DNA of 59,341 bases from Streptomyces mesophilus (GCF_011044995.1 NZ_JAAKZW010000017.1:1-59341); one strand, 5' to 3'; counted from the stretch's first letter, positions 43,752 through 51,294 are shown. Program-made: numbers and translations. Notes: generated from the letters alone by a model not told the origin.

Positions 43752-44536
43752 ACTCATCTGTGCCCGAAGGGGACGCGACTGTGCCCGAGGGGAATGCCGT
43801 CGTGCCCGAGGGGAATGCCGTCGTGCCCGAGGGGTACGACCCTCATGCCTTCGCCCCGTTCGCCGTGACCGTGGATCTCGCGGTGTTCACGGTCCGCGAC
43901 GGTGCGCTGCAGGTGCTGCTCGTCGAGCGCGGACAGGAGCCGTACGCGGGGCGGTGGGCGCTGCCCGGCGGGTTCGTGCTGCCGGCGGAGTCCGCGGAGA
44001 CGGCCGCGCGGCGTGAACTCGCCGAGGAGACGGGGATCTCGGACCTTTCGGGGCTGCATCTGGAGCAGCTGCGGACCTACAGCGAACCCGATCGCGATCC
44101 TCGGATGCGGGTCGTGTCCGTGGCCTTCGCGGCGCTCGGGCCCGGTCTGCCGGAGCCGCGGGGCGGCGGGGACGCGGCGCGGGCCGAGTGGCGGCCGTAC
44201 GGGACCTTCGGGGCGCTGGCCTTCGACCACGACGTGATCCTCGCGGACGCGCACGAACGGATCGGCGCCAAGCTCGAGTACAGCTGTCTCGCCACGTCCT
44301 TCCTGCCGCCCGAGTTCACGCTCGGCGAGCTGCAGCAGGTCTACGAGACCGTCTGGGGCACGGCCCTCGACCGGCCCAACTTCCGGCGCAAGGTCCTCGC
44401 GACCCCCGGGTTCGTCGAGCCCGTGCCCGGGGGTGCGCGGCTGACCGGCGGACGCGGCAAACCCGCGGCGCTGTACCGGGCGGGCACCGCCGGCGCCCTG
44501 CACCCCCCTCTTCTGCGACCGGAAGGACGACTCTGA
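43748..44536 (+). CDS. nrtR: NrtR-type Nudix transcriptional regulator
   Basis: The 262-residue protein has a Nudix domain (VDLAVFTVRDGALQVLLVER, then LPGGFVLPAESAETAARREL followed by AEETG) and a C-terminal winged-helix region (PPEFTLGELQQVYETVWGTA, LDRPNFRRKVLAT). That pairing marks NrtR, the ADP-ribose-responsive repressor of NAD genes. Its gene follows pnuC and nadR with ATGA overlaps, and the palindrome upstream of pnuC is its probable target. The N-terminus contains a 7-residue repeat (VPEGNAV) encoded by tandem DNA repeats, so the real start is uncertain among ATG 43748 and GTG 43781, 43802 or 43823. Confidence 0.92.
   Translation: MNSSVPEGDATVPEGNAVVPEGNAVVPEGYDPHAFAPFAVTVDLAVFTVRDGALQVLLVERGQEPYAGRWALPGGFVLPAESAETAARRELAEETGISDLSGLHLEQLRTYSEPDRDPRMRVVSVAFAALGPGLPEPRGGGDAARAEWRPYGTFGALAFDHDVILADAHERIGAKLEYSCLATSFLPPEFTLGELQQVYETVWGTALDRPNFRRKVLATPGFVEPVPGGARLTGGRGKPAALYRAGTAGALHPPLLRPEGRL
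43760..43834 (+). repeat. Tandem 21-bp repeats carrying a Shine-Dalgarno and GTG each
   Basis: Units 43760-43780, 43781-43801, 43802-43822 and a partial 43823-43834 start with GTGCCCGARGGGG. Units 2 and 3 are identical. In each, A/GAGGGG stands 8-9 bases before the GTG of the next unit, in frame with nrtR. Confidence 0.92.
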
Positions 44537-45585
44537 TGACCTCGCCGACGAACACACCCAGGAACTCCACGATGAACGGGCACACCAAGCAGGCCGCGAC
44601 GGGCTCCTTGATCGGGCTCGCGCTCGGGGACGCGCTCGGCTTTCCGACCGAGTTCAAAGACGTGCCGGCGATCCTCGCCTCGTTCGGTCCCTGGCGCGAG
44701 CTGGACCTGCCGAAGCCCGCGATCGTCACCGACGACACCCAGATGACGCTCGCGCTCGGGCGCGGGCTGCGGACGGCCATGGACCGCGGGCTGCTCGGGC
44801 CCAAGCGGATGGAGCACGCGGTACGGCCGGAGTTCGTGGAGTGGTACCACTCGCCCGAGAACAACCGCGCGCCGGGCCGTACCTGCATGGTCGCCTGCCG
44901 GCAGCTGGACAGTGACCGGCCCTGGCAGCAGGCCAGCCAGATCGGTTCCAAGGGCTGCGGGGCGAATATGAGGGTCGCGCCGATCGGGCTCGTGCCCGGC
45001 CTGAGCGAGGAACAGCGCGCGGGCGCCGCCCAGTTGCAGTCCGCGCTCACGCACGGGCATCCGACGGCGCTCGCGGCTTCGGATCTGACGGCGCGGGCGG
45101 TGTACCTGCTCGCCCAGGGTGCGGACCCCATGGCCCTGGTCGGGCTGTTGCGGTCGTACGCCCTGGAGAACCGCACCACGTACCACGAGCGGTGGCTCGG
45201 TGATCTGTGGACGTATGCGCAGGATCCGATGCCGGAGCACTTCATCGCGCGCGGCTGGGACGAGTGCCTGGAGATCCTGGCCCGGCTCGACGCCGCGTTG
45301 CGCTCGGCCAACGAGGAGACCGATCCGTGTCTGGCCACGGGGGAGGGCTGGATCGCGGAAGAGGCCTTCGCCACCGGGCTTTTGTGCTTCCTGATGTTCC
45401 CGTCGGACCCGGTCACCGCGCTGCGGCGGGCGGCGGTGTCGTCGGGCGACTCGGACTCGCTCGCGTGCCTCGCGGGGGCGTTCGCGGGGGCCCACCTGGG
45501 GGCGTCCTGCTGGCCCGCCGAGTGGGCGGACCGCATCGAGTACCACAGCGAGCTGGTCTCGCTCGGGGCGCTGTGGGATGCGTGA
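44536..45585 (+). CDS. ADP-ribosylglycohydrolase family protein
   Basis: The 349-residue protein has the DraG/ARH metal-site motifs: GSLIGLALGDALGFPTEFKD near the start, VTDDTQMTLALGRGL, and near the C-terminus SSGDSDSLACLAGAFAGAHL, where the acidic residues bind magnesium. The family removes ADP-ribose from proteins or small substrates. The ATG at 44536 overlaps the nrtR stop (TGATG). The in-frame ATG at 44572 is an alternative. Being last in the NAD salvage operon, it may feed free ADP-ribose, the NrtR ligand, back into the circuit; that is inference. Confidence 0.9.
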   Translation: MTSPTNTPRNSTMNGHTKQAATGSLIGLALGDALGFPTEFKDVPAILASFGPWRELDLPKPAIVTDDTQMTLALGRGLRTAMDRGLLGPKRMEHAVRPEFVEWYHSPENNRAPGRTCMVACRQLDSDRPWQQASQIGSKGCGANMRVAPIGLVPGLSEEQRAGAAQLQSALTHGHPTALAASDLTARAVYLLAQGADPMALVGLLRSYALENRTTYHERWLGDLWTYAQDPMPEHFIARGWDECLEILARLDAALRSANEETDPCLATGEGWIAEEAFATGLLCFLMFPSDPVTALRRAAVSSGDSDSLACLAGAFAGAHLGASCWPAEWADRIEYHSELVSLGALWDA

Positions 45586-45640
45586 GGTTTCGGGTGGGTC
45601 GGGTTTGGGGTGAGGTCTTGGTGCCGGGTTCGGCCTCGCT

Positions 45641-45668
45641 GCCGGGTGCCGGGTGCCGGGTGCCGGGT
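45641..45668. repeat. Four tandem GCCGGGT units
   Basis: Perfect 7-bp units run from 45641 to 45668. They lie in the 326-bp gap (45586-45911) between the convergent ADP-ribosylglycohydrolase and GNAT genes. No gene is visible in the gap. Confidence 0.9.
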
Positions 45669-45730
45669 GCGAGCGGTGGGGTCTCGTCGTCGGGTGCGGG
45701 TAGGTGGGTGGGCGCCTGCGGCGGGCTGAT

Positions 45731-45895
45731 TTCCCCTACCCGCCCCTTCCCGAAACCGGGGCTGCGCCCCGGGCCCCTTGGGTGGGCACCCTTGCGGGGG
45801 CTTCGCCCCCTGTACCCCCTCTTGGGGCTTCGCCCCTTGCCCCCGTATCGCGCTTAAGGCGCTCGTCCTCAAACGCCGGACGGGCTGGGGGTTGG
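45731..45895. repeat. Hairpin-rich Streptomyces-type intergenic repeat
   Basis: The segment holds CCGGGGC-TGC-GCCCCGG (45756-45772), GGGGGC-TTC-GCCCCC (45796-45810), GGGGCTTCGCCCC (45824-45836) and GCGC-TTAAG-GCGC (45850-45862), then CTCAAACGCCGGACGGGCTG (from 45868). From memory, such GGGGCTTCGCCCC hairpins ending in AACGCCGGACGGGCTGG recur between genes in Streptomyces genomes. It probably also terminates both convergent genes. Confidence 0.75.
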
Positions 45896-45911
45896 ACGCT
45901 CCGTTGGGCGC

Positions 45912-46481
45912 TCAGGCCTCCCGTATCCGGGCGTGCAGGTGCATGTCGTGGCGGCCGTCGTCGTGGACGGCCGCGCTGCGCTTGGTGCCCTCCAGGTCGT
46001 AGCCGGACTTGGTCGCGACTCGGCAGGAGGCGTGATTGTGCGTCGAGTGGTCCAGGGTGAGGCGGTGGAAGCCGGCCTCTTCCATGGCCCAGGCGGTCAG
46101 CGCCTGGACGGCACGTGTCGCCACGCCCCCGCCGCGGGCCGCCGGGACCACCCAGTACGCGACGTCGGCGAGGCCGTCGTCGAAATCCCAGCCGCGCAGG
46201 GCGATCCGGCCGAGTACCTGGCCGGGGACCCCCGCGACCGCCCAGTGCCCGCCCCGCTCCGTCGCCCAGTCCCTGCGGTAGGTGTCGAACCACTTCAGGG
46301 CGTCGGCCTCGCAGGACGGGCGGCGGGTGTGCCAGCGGCGGATGGTCTCGTCCTGGTAGGCGGCGAGGAAGGCCGCGGCGTCGCCTGCTTGCCAAGGGCG
46401 CAGCAGCAAGTCGCCGCAAGGGAGCGTGGGTTGGGGGCGGGACGCGGGCGAGCCGGGGGTGATGACGGGCGGGGGAGTCAC
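45912..46481 (-). CDS. GNAT-family N-acetyltransferase (RimJ/RimL-like)
   Basis: The 189-residue protein is a single GNAT domain: LLLRPWQAGDAAAFLAAYQD at the start, ADVAYWVVPAARGGGVATRA with the acetyl-CoA loop, and FHRLTLDHSTHNHASCRVAT then KSGYDLEGTKR near the end. It acetylates an amine on an unknown substrate. The GTG at 46479-46481 overlaps the stop of the upstream nucleotidyltransferase gene (GTGA), so the two are co-translated. Confidence 0.88.
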   Translation of the reverse strand: MTPPPVITPGSPASRPQPTLPCGDLLLRPWQAGDAAAFLAAYQDETIRRWHTRRPSCEADALKWFDTYRRDWATERGGHWAVAGVPGQVLGRIALRGWDFDDGLADVAYWVVPAARGGGVATRAVQALTAWAMEEAGFHRLTLDHSTHNHASCRVATKSGYDLEGTKRSAAVHDDGRHDMHLHARIREA

Positions 46482-47170
46482 AGGCCCGCCGAACGGCGCC
46501 GTACGCGGAAGAGGAAGTCCTCGACCGCCGCCGTGTCCGGCTCGGCGGGGAGCGGGGACTTGGGTGCTGCGGCGGAAGCCTCGTCCGCGAGCGTGTTCAT
46601 ACGGTGTTCCACCTCCGGCCAGGCGACCTCGCCCCGCTTCACGGCGAGCAGGTCCTCGCGGGCGTCGCCCACGTCGATGACCAGCTCGCCCGTGCGCAGC
46701 AGATCGCGGCAGGACATCAGAAGGCGCAGCAGATGCATCGCGTGCTTCCAGCGCGGGGCGCCGTGCGTGCGGATGTCCGCGTCGAGCTTCTTGCGCTGGC
46801 CGAGCGCATAGCGGGCGAAGGTGTCATGGGCGCGCAAGGACAGGAACGCGCCACGCAGGGCGAGGAGTTCGCGGCCCGTGTCGTCGATGCGCTCGACCAG
46901 CGGGGAGTGCAGGCACTCCAGGATGTTGGGGTTGGCGCGCAGGGCCAGTTCGCAGAAGCGTTCCAGCTCCCATGAGAACTGCTCCGGCGCGGGACCCTCG
47001 ATATGCGTCGGGGGTTTCGAGAAGCGCCAGAACGACGGGGTCGGGGCCAGGAAGACACCCCGAACGTCCGTGTCGCTCGTCTCCGTCGCCAGGCCGAAGG
47101 CGCGCGAACCCATCACACAGGAGTAGATCGTGTGCTCGCGGATCAGGGCCGCATGGTCTTCGGGAAGCAT
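46478..47170 (-). CDS. RlaP-like nucleotidyltransferase (DNA polymerase beta superfamily)
   Basis: The 230-residue protein has the polymerase-beta motif GSRAFGLATETSDTDVRGVF near residues 21-40, where the spaced Asp pair binds metal. It continues with ILECLHSPLVERIDDTGREL and a helical half. This layout fits the RlaP family, named for association with RNA repair operons; here no RNA ligase is adjacent, so the substrate is open. The ATG is at 47168-47170. It overlaps the GNAT gene by 4 bases. Confidence 0.82.
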   Translation of the reverse strand: MLPEDHAALIREHTIYSCVMGSRAFGLATETSDTDVRGVFLAPTPSFWRFSKPPTHIEGPAPEQFSWELERFCELALRANPNILECLHSPLVERIDDTGRELLALRGAFLSLRAHDTFARYALGQRKKLDADIRTHGAPRWKHAMHLLRLLMSCRDLLRTGELVIDVGDAREDLLAVKRGEVAWPEVEHRMNTLADEASAAAPKSPLPAEPDTAAVEDFLFRVRRRSAGL

Positions 47171-47179
47171 GGCGCGAGG

Positions 47180-47635
47180 CTACGCCAGAGTGATCGAGTC
47201 CCCCTCGACCTTTATCTGCCGGGGCGCCAGGGGGCTCGGCGCCGGACCGCCCTGCACCGAGGCGTCGTCGAGGGCGTACTTGCTGCCGTGGCACGTGCAG
47301 TTGATGGTGCCGTCCTCGACGTTCGCCACGATGCAGCCCGAGTGCGTGCAGACGGCGGAGAAGGCCTTGAAGTCCCCGGCGGCGGGCTGTGTCACGACGA
47401 CCTTCTCCCCTTCGAAGACCTTGCCGCCGCCCACCTCGATGTCCGAGGTCTTCGCCAACTCCGGTGCCCCGGGCTGTTTTTCGCCGCCGGACGCGTCCGG
47501 ACTGCTCGGCTGCTTGCCGTCCGTTTCGGCCGGCGGCTCGGGCTCCGGCTGCTCGTCCCCGTACTTCTCGCAGCCCGCGACGGCCGGAAGCGCGAGCGCG
47601 CCCGCGGCGAGGACGGTGCGTCGCCGTGTCGTCAT
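47180..47635 (-). CDS. Rieske [2Fe-2S] lipoprotein
   Basis: The 151-residue protein has a twin-Arg N-terminus (TTRRRTVLAAGALALPAVAG) and lipobox Cys22. A Pro/Glu linker follows, then a Rieske domain: C96-T-H98-S-G-C101 and C113-T-C115-H116-G. The cluster ligands would be Cys96, His98, Cys113 and His116, and Cys101/Cys115 would form the disulfide of high-potential Rieske proteins. It should be folded in the cytoplasm, exported by Tat and anchored outside. It lies 46 bases downstream of a four-helix membrane protein on the same strand, a plausible electron partner. Confidence 0.9.
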   Translation of the reverse strand: MTTRRRTVLAAGALALPAVAGCEKYGDEQPEPEPPAETDGKQPSSPDASGGEKQPGAPELAKTSDIEVGGGKVFEGEKVVVTQPAAGDFKAFSAVCTHSGCIVANVEDGTINCTCHGSKYALDDASVQGGPAPSPLAPRQIKVEGDSITLA

Positions 47636-47681
47636 GTCGTCACCTCGATCCGGTACGTCGGCCGGGCATGGATTCCGTACG

Positions 47682-48272
47682 TCATGTCGTCACCCCGAAC
47701 GTCCGGAAGAACCACAGCGCCGACGTCACCCACACCACCGCGAGCCCCGCGAACACCACCCCGCCGACCAGCGGCAGGAGCCAGCCCGGCAGCCTTTCAT
47801 GGCGCAGGAGCAGCATCTTCGCGGTGAACGCGCCGAAGAAGAAGCAGCCGAGCAGCGAGTGCCACATGACGCGGGTGTCGAAGGTCTGATAGCCGAGTGC
47901 GTACAGGCAGTGCACCGCCACGGGGACGGCGAGCAGGAAGGCGATACGTCCCGACCAGCGGTGCGTTTTCGCCATCCAGGGCTTGGCGCCGACGCCCGGC
48001 AGCCGCCCGTACATCGCGAGCGCGGTCAGCAACTGGACCACCGCGAAGGCGAACGCCCCCGTCCCCAGCCAGGACTTGACCGCTCCCGTGCTGCTGAAGC
48101 CCGCCAGGTTGAACGAGGTGCCGGCCGGGTCGTGGGTCTTTCCGTACACCCCGAGGCCCACCGCGACCAGGCCGGCCGCGAAGACGGGGATCAGATAGCG
48201 GGCCGGGTGCGGGCGCCCGTGCGCCGGAGGTGAGGGGAAGTCCTGCGTGACGGCGTTCGGGTCGACGCTCAT
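47682..48272 (-). CDS. Membrane protein, possibly heme-binding (DUF6529-like), partner of the Rieske protein
   Basis: The 196-residue protein has a short N-terminal tail and about five to six hydrophobic segments. His residues are spaced like those of cytochrome b561 or ferric-reductase-like proteins: MAKTHRWSGRIAFLL, VAVHCLYALGYQ, RVMWHSLLGCFFFG. The ATG at 48270-48272 has AGGA 8 bases upstream; codons upstream of it look non-coding. It probably forms a transmembrane electron-transfer pair with the Rieske lipoprotein. The family name is from memory; heme binding is inferred. Confidence 0.75.
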   Translation of the reverse strand: MSVDPNAVTQDFPSPPAHGRPHPARYLIPVFAAGLVAVGLGVYGKTHDPAGTSFNLAGFSSTGAVKSWLGTGAFAFAVVQLLTALAMYGRLPGVGAKPWMAKTHRWSGRIAFLLAVPVAVHCLYALGYQTFDTRVMWHSLLGCFFFGAFTAKMLLLRHERLPGWLLPLVGGVVFAGLAVVWVTSALWFFRTFGVTT

Positions 48273-48318
48273 GCCCGGTTCCTGCCTCTCGTACGGAGGG
48301 CTGCTCGTAGGGCGAAGA

Positions 48319-48990
48319 TCAGGGGGTGACCGGCTCGGCGGTGAGGTCCTCACCCGTCACCGAGCCCGAGGACGGGTCGATCTCCGGGGCCGGCTCGCGG
48401 GCGCCGTCGCGGGTGAGGATGCCGACCTGGGCACCGTTCTGGAGCACGATCCAGCCGCCGTCGAGACGGGCGCCGCGTACGGTCTGCGTCGCGCGGTACA
48501 GGCCCGAGGGCTTCTTCGCCCGGTCGGCGGTGAAGGTGAAGGTCTTTTTGTCGACGTTCGCCGTGCCGGTCAGTTTGCCGCCCTTCGGCGAGGCGTCGAG
48601 CCGCGCGCCGTTCTTGCCGGTCAGCTTCATCGAACCGTCGCCGGCGACATCGCCCTTCAGCCAGGACTCCCGGTCGCGTCCGTCGCAGAAGTACGCGACC
48701 GCCTTCCCGTCCCGCACGGTCACCGCGATCGCCGAGGAGTCGTCGTCGGTACGGCCCGCGTAGTCGGCGTCGGGAGCCTGTGTCTTCGACGGTGTGGGTG
48801 TGGGCGCCTCGCTCGTCGGCGCCGCGCCGGCGCTCGGGCTCGACGACGGGCTCGCGGTCGGGCTCGCCGACGGCGCGACCTTGTCGCCGGCGGGCGCGGC
48901 TTTCGTCCCGGTCGTCGCGTTGAACGTCAGCAGCAGCAGGGCGAGCAGCAGCCCGCCGAGAAGGGTGAAGAGGGGTCCGGAGCGTGTCAT
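48319..48990 (-). CDS. Secreted or membrane-anchored protein of unknown function
   Basis: The 223-residue protein has an N-terminal hydrophobic segment (LFTLLGGLLLALLLLTFNA), then an Ala/Ser/Pro/Thr linker to about residue 75. A beta-rich domain follows (VRDGKAVAYFCDGRDRESWL; GSMKLTGKNGARLDASPKGG; KKTFTFTADRAKKPSGLYRA). No known family is recognised. The ATG at 48988-48990 has GGAGG 7 bases upstream. The domain looks like an extracytoplasmic binding or cell-wall module. It ends 46 bases before the membrane partner of the Rieske protein and is transcribed toward it. Confidence 0.75.
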   Translation of the reverse strand: MTRSGPLFTLLGGLLLALLLLTFNATTGTKAAPAGDKVAPSASPTASPSSSPSAGAAPTSEAPTPTPSKTQAPDADYAGRTDDDSSAIAVTVRDGKAVAYFCDGRDRESWLKGDVAGDGSMKLTGKNGARLDASPKGGKLTGTANVDKKTFTFTADRAKKPSGLYRATQTVRGARLDGGWIVLQNGAQVGILTRDGAREPAPEIDPSSGSVTGEDLTAEPVTP

Positions 48991-49108
48991 ACGAGCCTCC
49001 CCCGAGGCGCAAAAGGCTGAGCCCACCCATGCAAGCGGACCCGGGCCGCCACCGTCCAGAGGTACGCATGGCCCGGTTTGCGCCAAGTGGCAGGAGTGCG
49101 GGGATCGG

Positions 49109-49136
49109 GTGACATTTGACCTGTCAACGCTAGGTG
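49109..49136 (+). promoter_or_regulatory. Candidate promoter of the YidB-family gene
   Basis: GTGACA (49109-49114), 16 bases, then TAGGTG (49131-49136). The perfect inverted repeat TTGAC-CT-GTCAA (49116-49127) lies between the two boxes, where a repressor would act. The divergent 205-bp gap otherwise shows nothing clear. Confidence 0.4.
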
Positions 49137-49195
49137 GGGGGCTTCCTGCGGTACGGCCGCCGGAGCCCCGGCCACACCTCTGGAAAGGCGAGACC

Positions 49196-49627
49196 ATGGC
49201 GGGTAACAGCGGACCGGACCTCGGCAGCCTCCTCGGCGGCCTGCTGGGCGGCGGACAAGGCGGCTCCAGCGGAGGCGGCGGGAACATCCTCGCCCAGCTG
49301 CTGCAGTCCTTCCTGGGCGGCGGCGGTTCCGGCGGTGGCGGGAACAACCCGCTGTCCGGACTGCTCGAGGGCCTCAACAAGGCGGGCCTGTCCGAACAGG
49401 CCGACTCGTGGGTCGGTACCGGCGACAACAAGCCGGTGACCGGTGAGCAGGTGCAGCAGGCGCTGCCGACGGACACGCTGCACGAGGTCGCGGAGAAGAA
49501 CGGGATCACCGAGGAGCAGGCGGCCAACGAGATCGCCGCACAGCTGCCCCAGGCCGTCGACAAGCTGACGCCGCAGGGGCAGGTGCCGAGCTCGCTCGAC
49601 GAGCTCATGAAGCAGCAGAACCTGTAG
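49196..49627 (+). CDS. YidB/DUF937 family protein
   Basis: The 143-residue protein begins with Gly-rich, Leu-zipper-like stretches (LGSLLGGLLGGGQGGSSGGG; LLQSFLGGGGSGGGG). It ends in the YidB-type helical domain (KAGLSEQADSWVGTGDNKPV, VQQALPTDTLHEVAEKNGIT). The function of the family is not established. GGAAAGG precedes the ATG by 9 bases. It is divergent from the secreted-protein gene and followed by a terminator. Confidence 0.87.
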   Translation: MAGNSGPDLGSLLGGLLGGGQGGSSGGGGNILAQLLQSFLGGGGSGGGGNNPLSGLLEGLNKAGLSEQADSWVGTGDNKPVTGEQVQQALPTDTLHEVAEKNGITEEQAANEIAAQLPQAVDKLTPQGQVPSSLDELMKQQNL

Positions 49628-49665
49628 CAGGCACGGAGCTGAGGGCCCCGACCACCCTCTCCTCA

Positions 49666-49697
49666 CGCGGCGCCCGTCTCGGCAGACGGGCGCCGCG
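49666..49697 (+). terminator. Terminator hairpin after the YidB-family gene
   Basis: A perfect 14-bp stem CGCGGCGCCCGTCT / AGACGGGCGCCGCG (49666-49679 with 49684-49697) closes on a CGGC loop, 38 bases after the stop. Confidence 0.85.
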
Positions 49698-49757
49698 CGC
49701 TGTCCGCGCCCGCGCTGACTACGCTGTTCGGAGCAGTTCAGGAGAGCGGTTCAGGAG

Positions 49758-49827
49758 CAGGTCGCGCGGACAAGTCGGCGCAGGCAGGTAGCGCGGACAC
49801 GTCGCGCAGGCAGGTCGCGCGGACAAG
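49758..49827 (+). repeat. Three direct repeats upstream of the chorismate mutase gene
   Basis: CAGGTCGCGCGGACAAG occurs at 49758, 49785 (as CAGGTAGCGCGGACACG) and 49811, with period 26-27 bp. The last copy ends 22 bases before the GTG start. Similar phase on the helix makes it a possible binding array, or just slippage-derived sequence. Confidence 0.8.
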
Positions 49828-49849
49828 CGCACGGACAAGGAGCAGCACG

Positions 49850-50212
49850 GTGGCGGTACGAGCGGTCCGGGGCGCGGTCCAACTCGAGCGGGACGAGGCC
49901 GGGCACATGGACGAGCAGGTCGGCGCGCTGCTGACCGAGGTGCTCGACCGCAACGGGCTTACCGCGGACGACCTGATCAGTGTCTGGTTCACGGCGACGC
50001 CCGATCTGCACAGCGACTTCCCGGCGGCCGCCGCCCGCAAGCTCGGCATCACCGACGTCCCGCTGATCTGCGCCCAGGAGCTGGACATCGCCGGCGCCAT
50101 GCCCCGTGTCGTACGGGTCCTCGCGCACATCGAGTCCGACAAGCCGCGCTCCGAGATCGCCCATGTCTACCTCGGCGCCGCCGCCGCTCTGCGCAAGGAC
50201 ATCGCCCAGTGA
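49850..50212 (+). CDS. aroH: Chorismate mutase, AroH type
   Basis: The 120-residue enzyme turns chorismate into prephenate. It resembles the monofunctional Bacillus AroH fold: VRAVRGAVQLERDE at the start (substrate Arg), FTATPDLHSDFPAAAARKLG, ICAQELD (Glu), MPRVVRV (Arg) and HVYLGAA (Tyr) close the active site. The GTG at 49850 is preceded by AAGGAG. It overlaps the prephenate dehydrogenase gene by 4 bases (GTGA), so two consecutive steps of tyrosine synthesis are coupled. Confidence 0.94.
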   Translation: MAVRAVRGAVQLERDEAGHMDEQVGALLTEVLDRNGLTADDLISVWFTATPDLHSDFPAAAARKLGITDVPLICAQELDIAGAMPRVVRVLAHIESDKPRSEIAHVYLGAAAALRKDIAQ

Positions 50213-51294
50213 GAACCGCCCTCGTCATCGGCACCGGACTGATCGGTACCTCCGCCGCGCTCACCCTGCAGAGCCGTGGCGTCAGCGTCCACCTCGCCGA
50301 CCACGATCCCGAGCAGGCCCGGATGGCCGCGGCTCTGGGCGCCGGCACCGACGAGCCGCCGATCGGACCGGTGGACCTCGCGATCGTCGCCGTACCGCCG
50401 GCGCATGTGGCCGCCACCCTGGCCGACGCCATGCGGCGCGGTGTGGCCCGCGCCTATCTGGACGTCGCCAGCGTGAAGGCCGGGCCGCGGCGCGAGCTGG
50501 AGGAACTGGGCCTCGACCTCTCCTCGTACATCGGCACGCATCCGATGTCCGGCAAGGAGCGCTCCGGGCCCCTCGCGGCCACCGCGGACCTCTTCGAGGG
50601 CCGGCCCTGGGTGCTCACGCCGACCCGTGAGACCGATACGGAGGTTCTGAACCTCGCCCTGGAGCTGGTCGCGCTCTGCCGCGCCGTTCCCGTCGTCATG
50701 GACGCGGACGCCCACGACCGCGCGGTGGCGCTGGTCTCCCATATGCCGCACCTGGTGTCCAGCATGGTCGCCGCGCGCCTGGAGAACGCCGAGGAGACGG
50801 CTGTACGCCTCTGTGGCCAGGGCATCCGTGATGTCACGCGGATCGCCGCATCGGATCCGCGGATGTGGATCGACATCCTGTCCGCGAACCCGGGACCGGT
50901 CGCCGATCTGCTCTCGGCGGTGGCCGCCGACCTCGACGAGACGGTGAGCGCGCTGCGGGCCCTGCAGTCCTCCGACGAGGCCAAGCGGCAGGGCGGCGCC
51001 ACCGGCATCGAGACGGTGCTGCGCCGCGGCAACGCCGGCCAGGTACGGGTGCCCGGCAAGCACGGCTCGGCCCCGACGGCGTACGAGACGGTCGCCGTAC
51101 TGATCTCCGACCAGCCGGGCCAGCTCGCGCGGATCTTCGCCGACGCCGGCATGGCGGGCGTGAACATCGAGGACGTCCGCATCGAGCACGCCACGGGCCA
51201 GCAGGCCGGTGTCGTCCAGCTCCTCGTCGACCCGAAGGTGGCACCGGCCCTGGCCGGGGCGCTGCGGGAGCGCGGCTGGGCGCTGCGGCAGTAG
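50209..51294 (+). CDS. tyrA: Prephenate dehydrogenase with ACT domain
   Basis: The 361-residue enzyme has the NAD-binding motif ALVIGTGLIGTSAALTL at the start, VASVKAGP, the active-site HPMSGKERSG (His near residue 110), and a C-terminal ACT domain (AVLISDQPGQLARIFADAGM, then AGVNIEDVRIEH). It oxidises prephenate to 4-hydroxyphenylpyruvate; the ACT domain suggests feedback control by tyrosine. After its stop lies a gap of 329 bp with a MITE-like element before cmk. Confidence 0.94.
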   Translation: MRTALVIGTGLIGTSAALTLQSRGVSVHLADHDPEQARMAAALGAGTDEPPIGPVDLAIVAVPPAHVAATLADAMRRGVARAYLDVASVKAGPRRELEELGLDLSSYIGTHPMSGKERSGPLAATADLFEGRPWVLTPTRETDTEVLNLALELVALCRAVPVVMDADAHDRAVALVSHMPHLVSSMVAARLENAEETAVRLCGQGIRDVTRIAASDPRMWIDILSANPGPVADLLSAVAADLDETVSALRALQSSDEAKRQGGATGIETVLRRGNAGQVRVPGKHGSAPTAYETVAVLISDQPGQLARIFADAGMAGVNIEDVRIEHATGQQAGVVQLLVDPKVAPALAGALRERGWALRQ

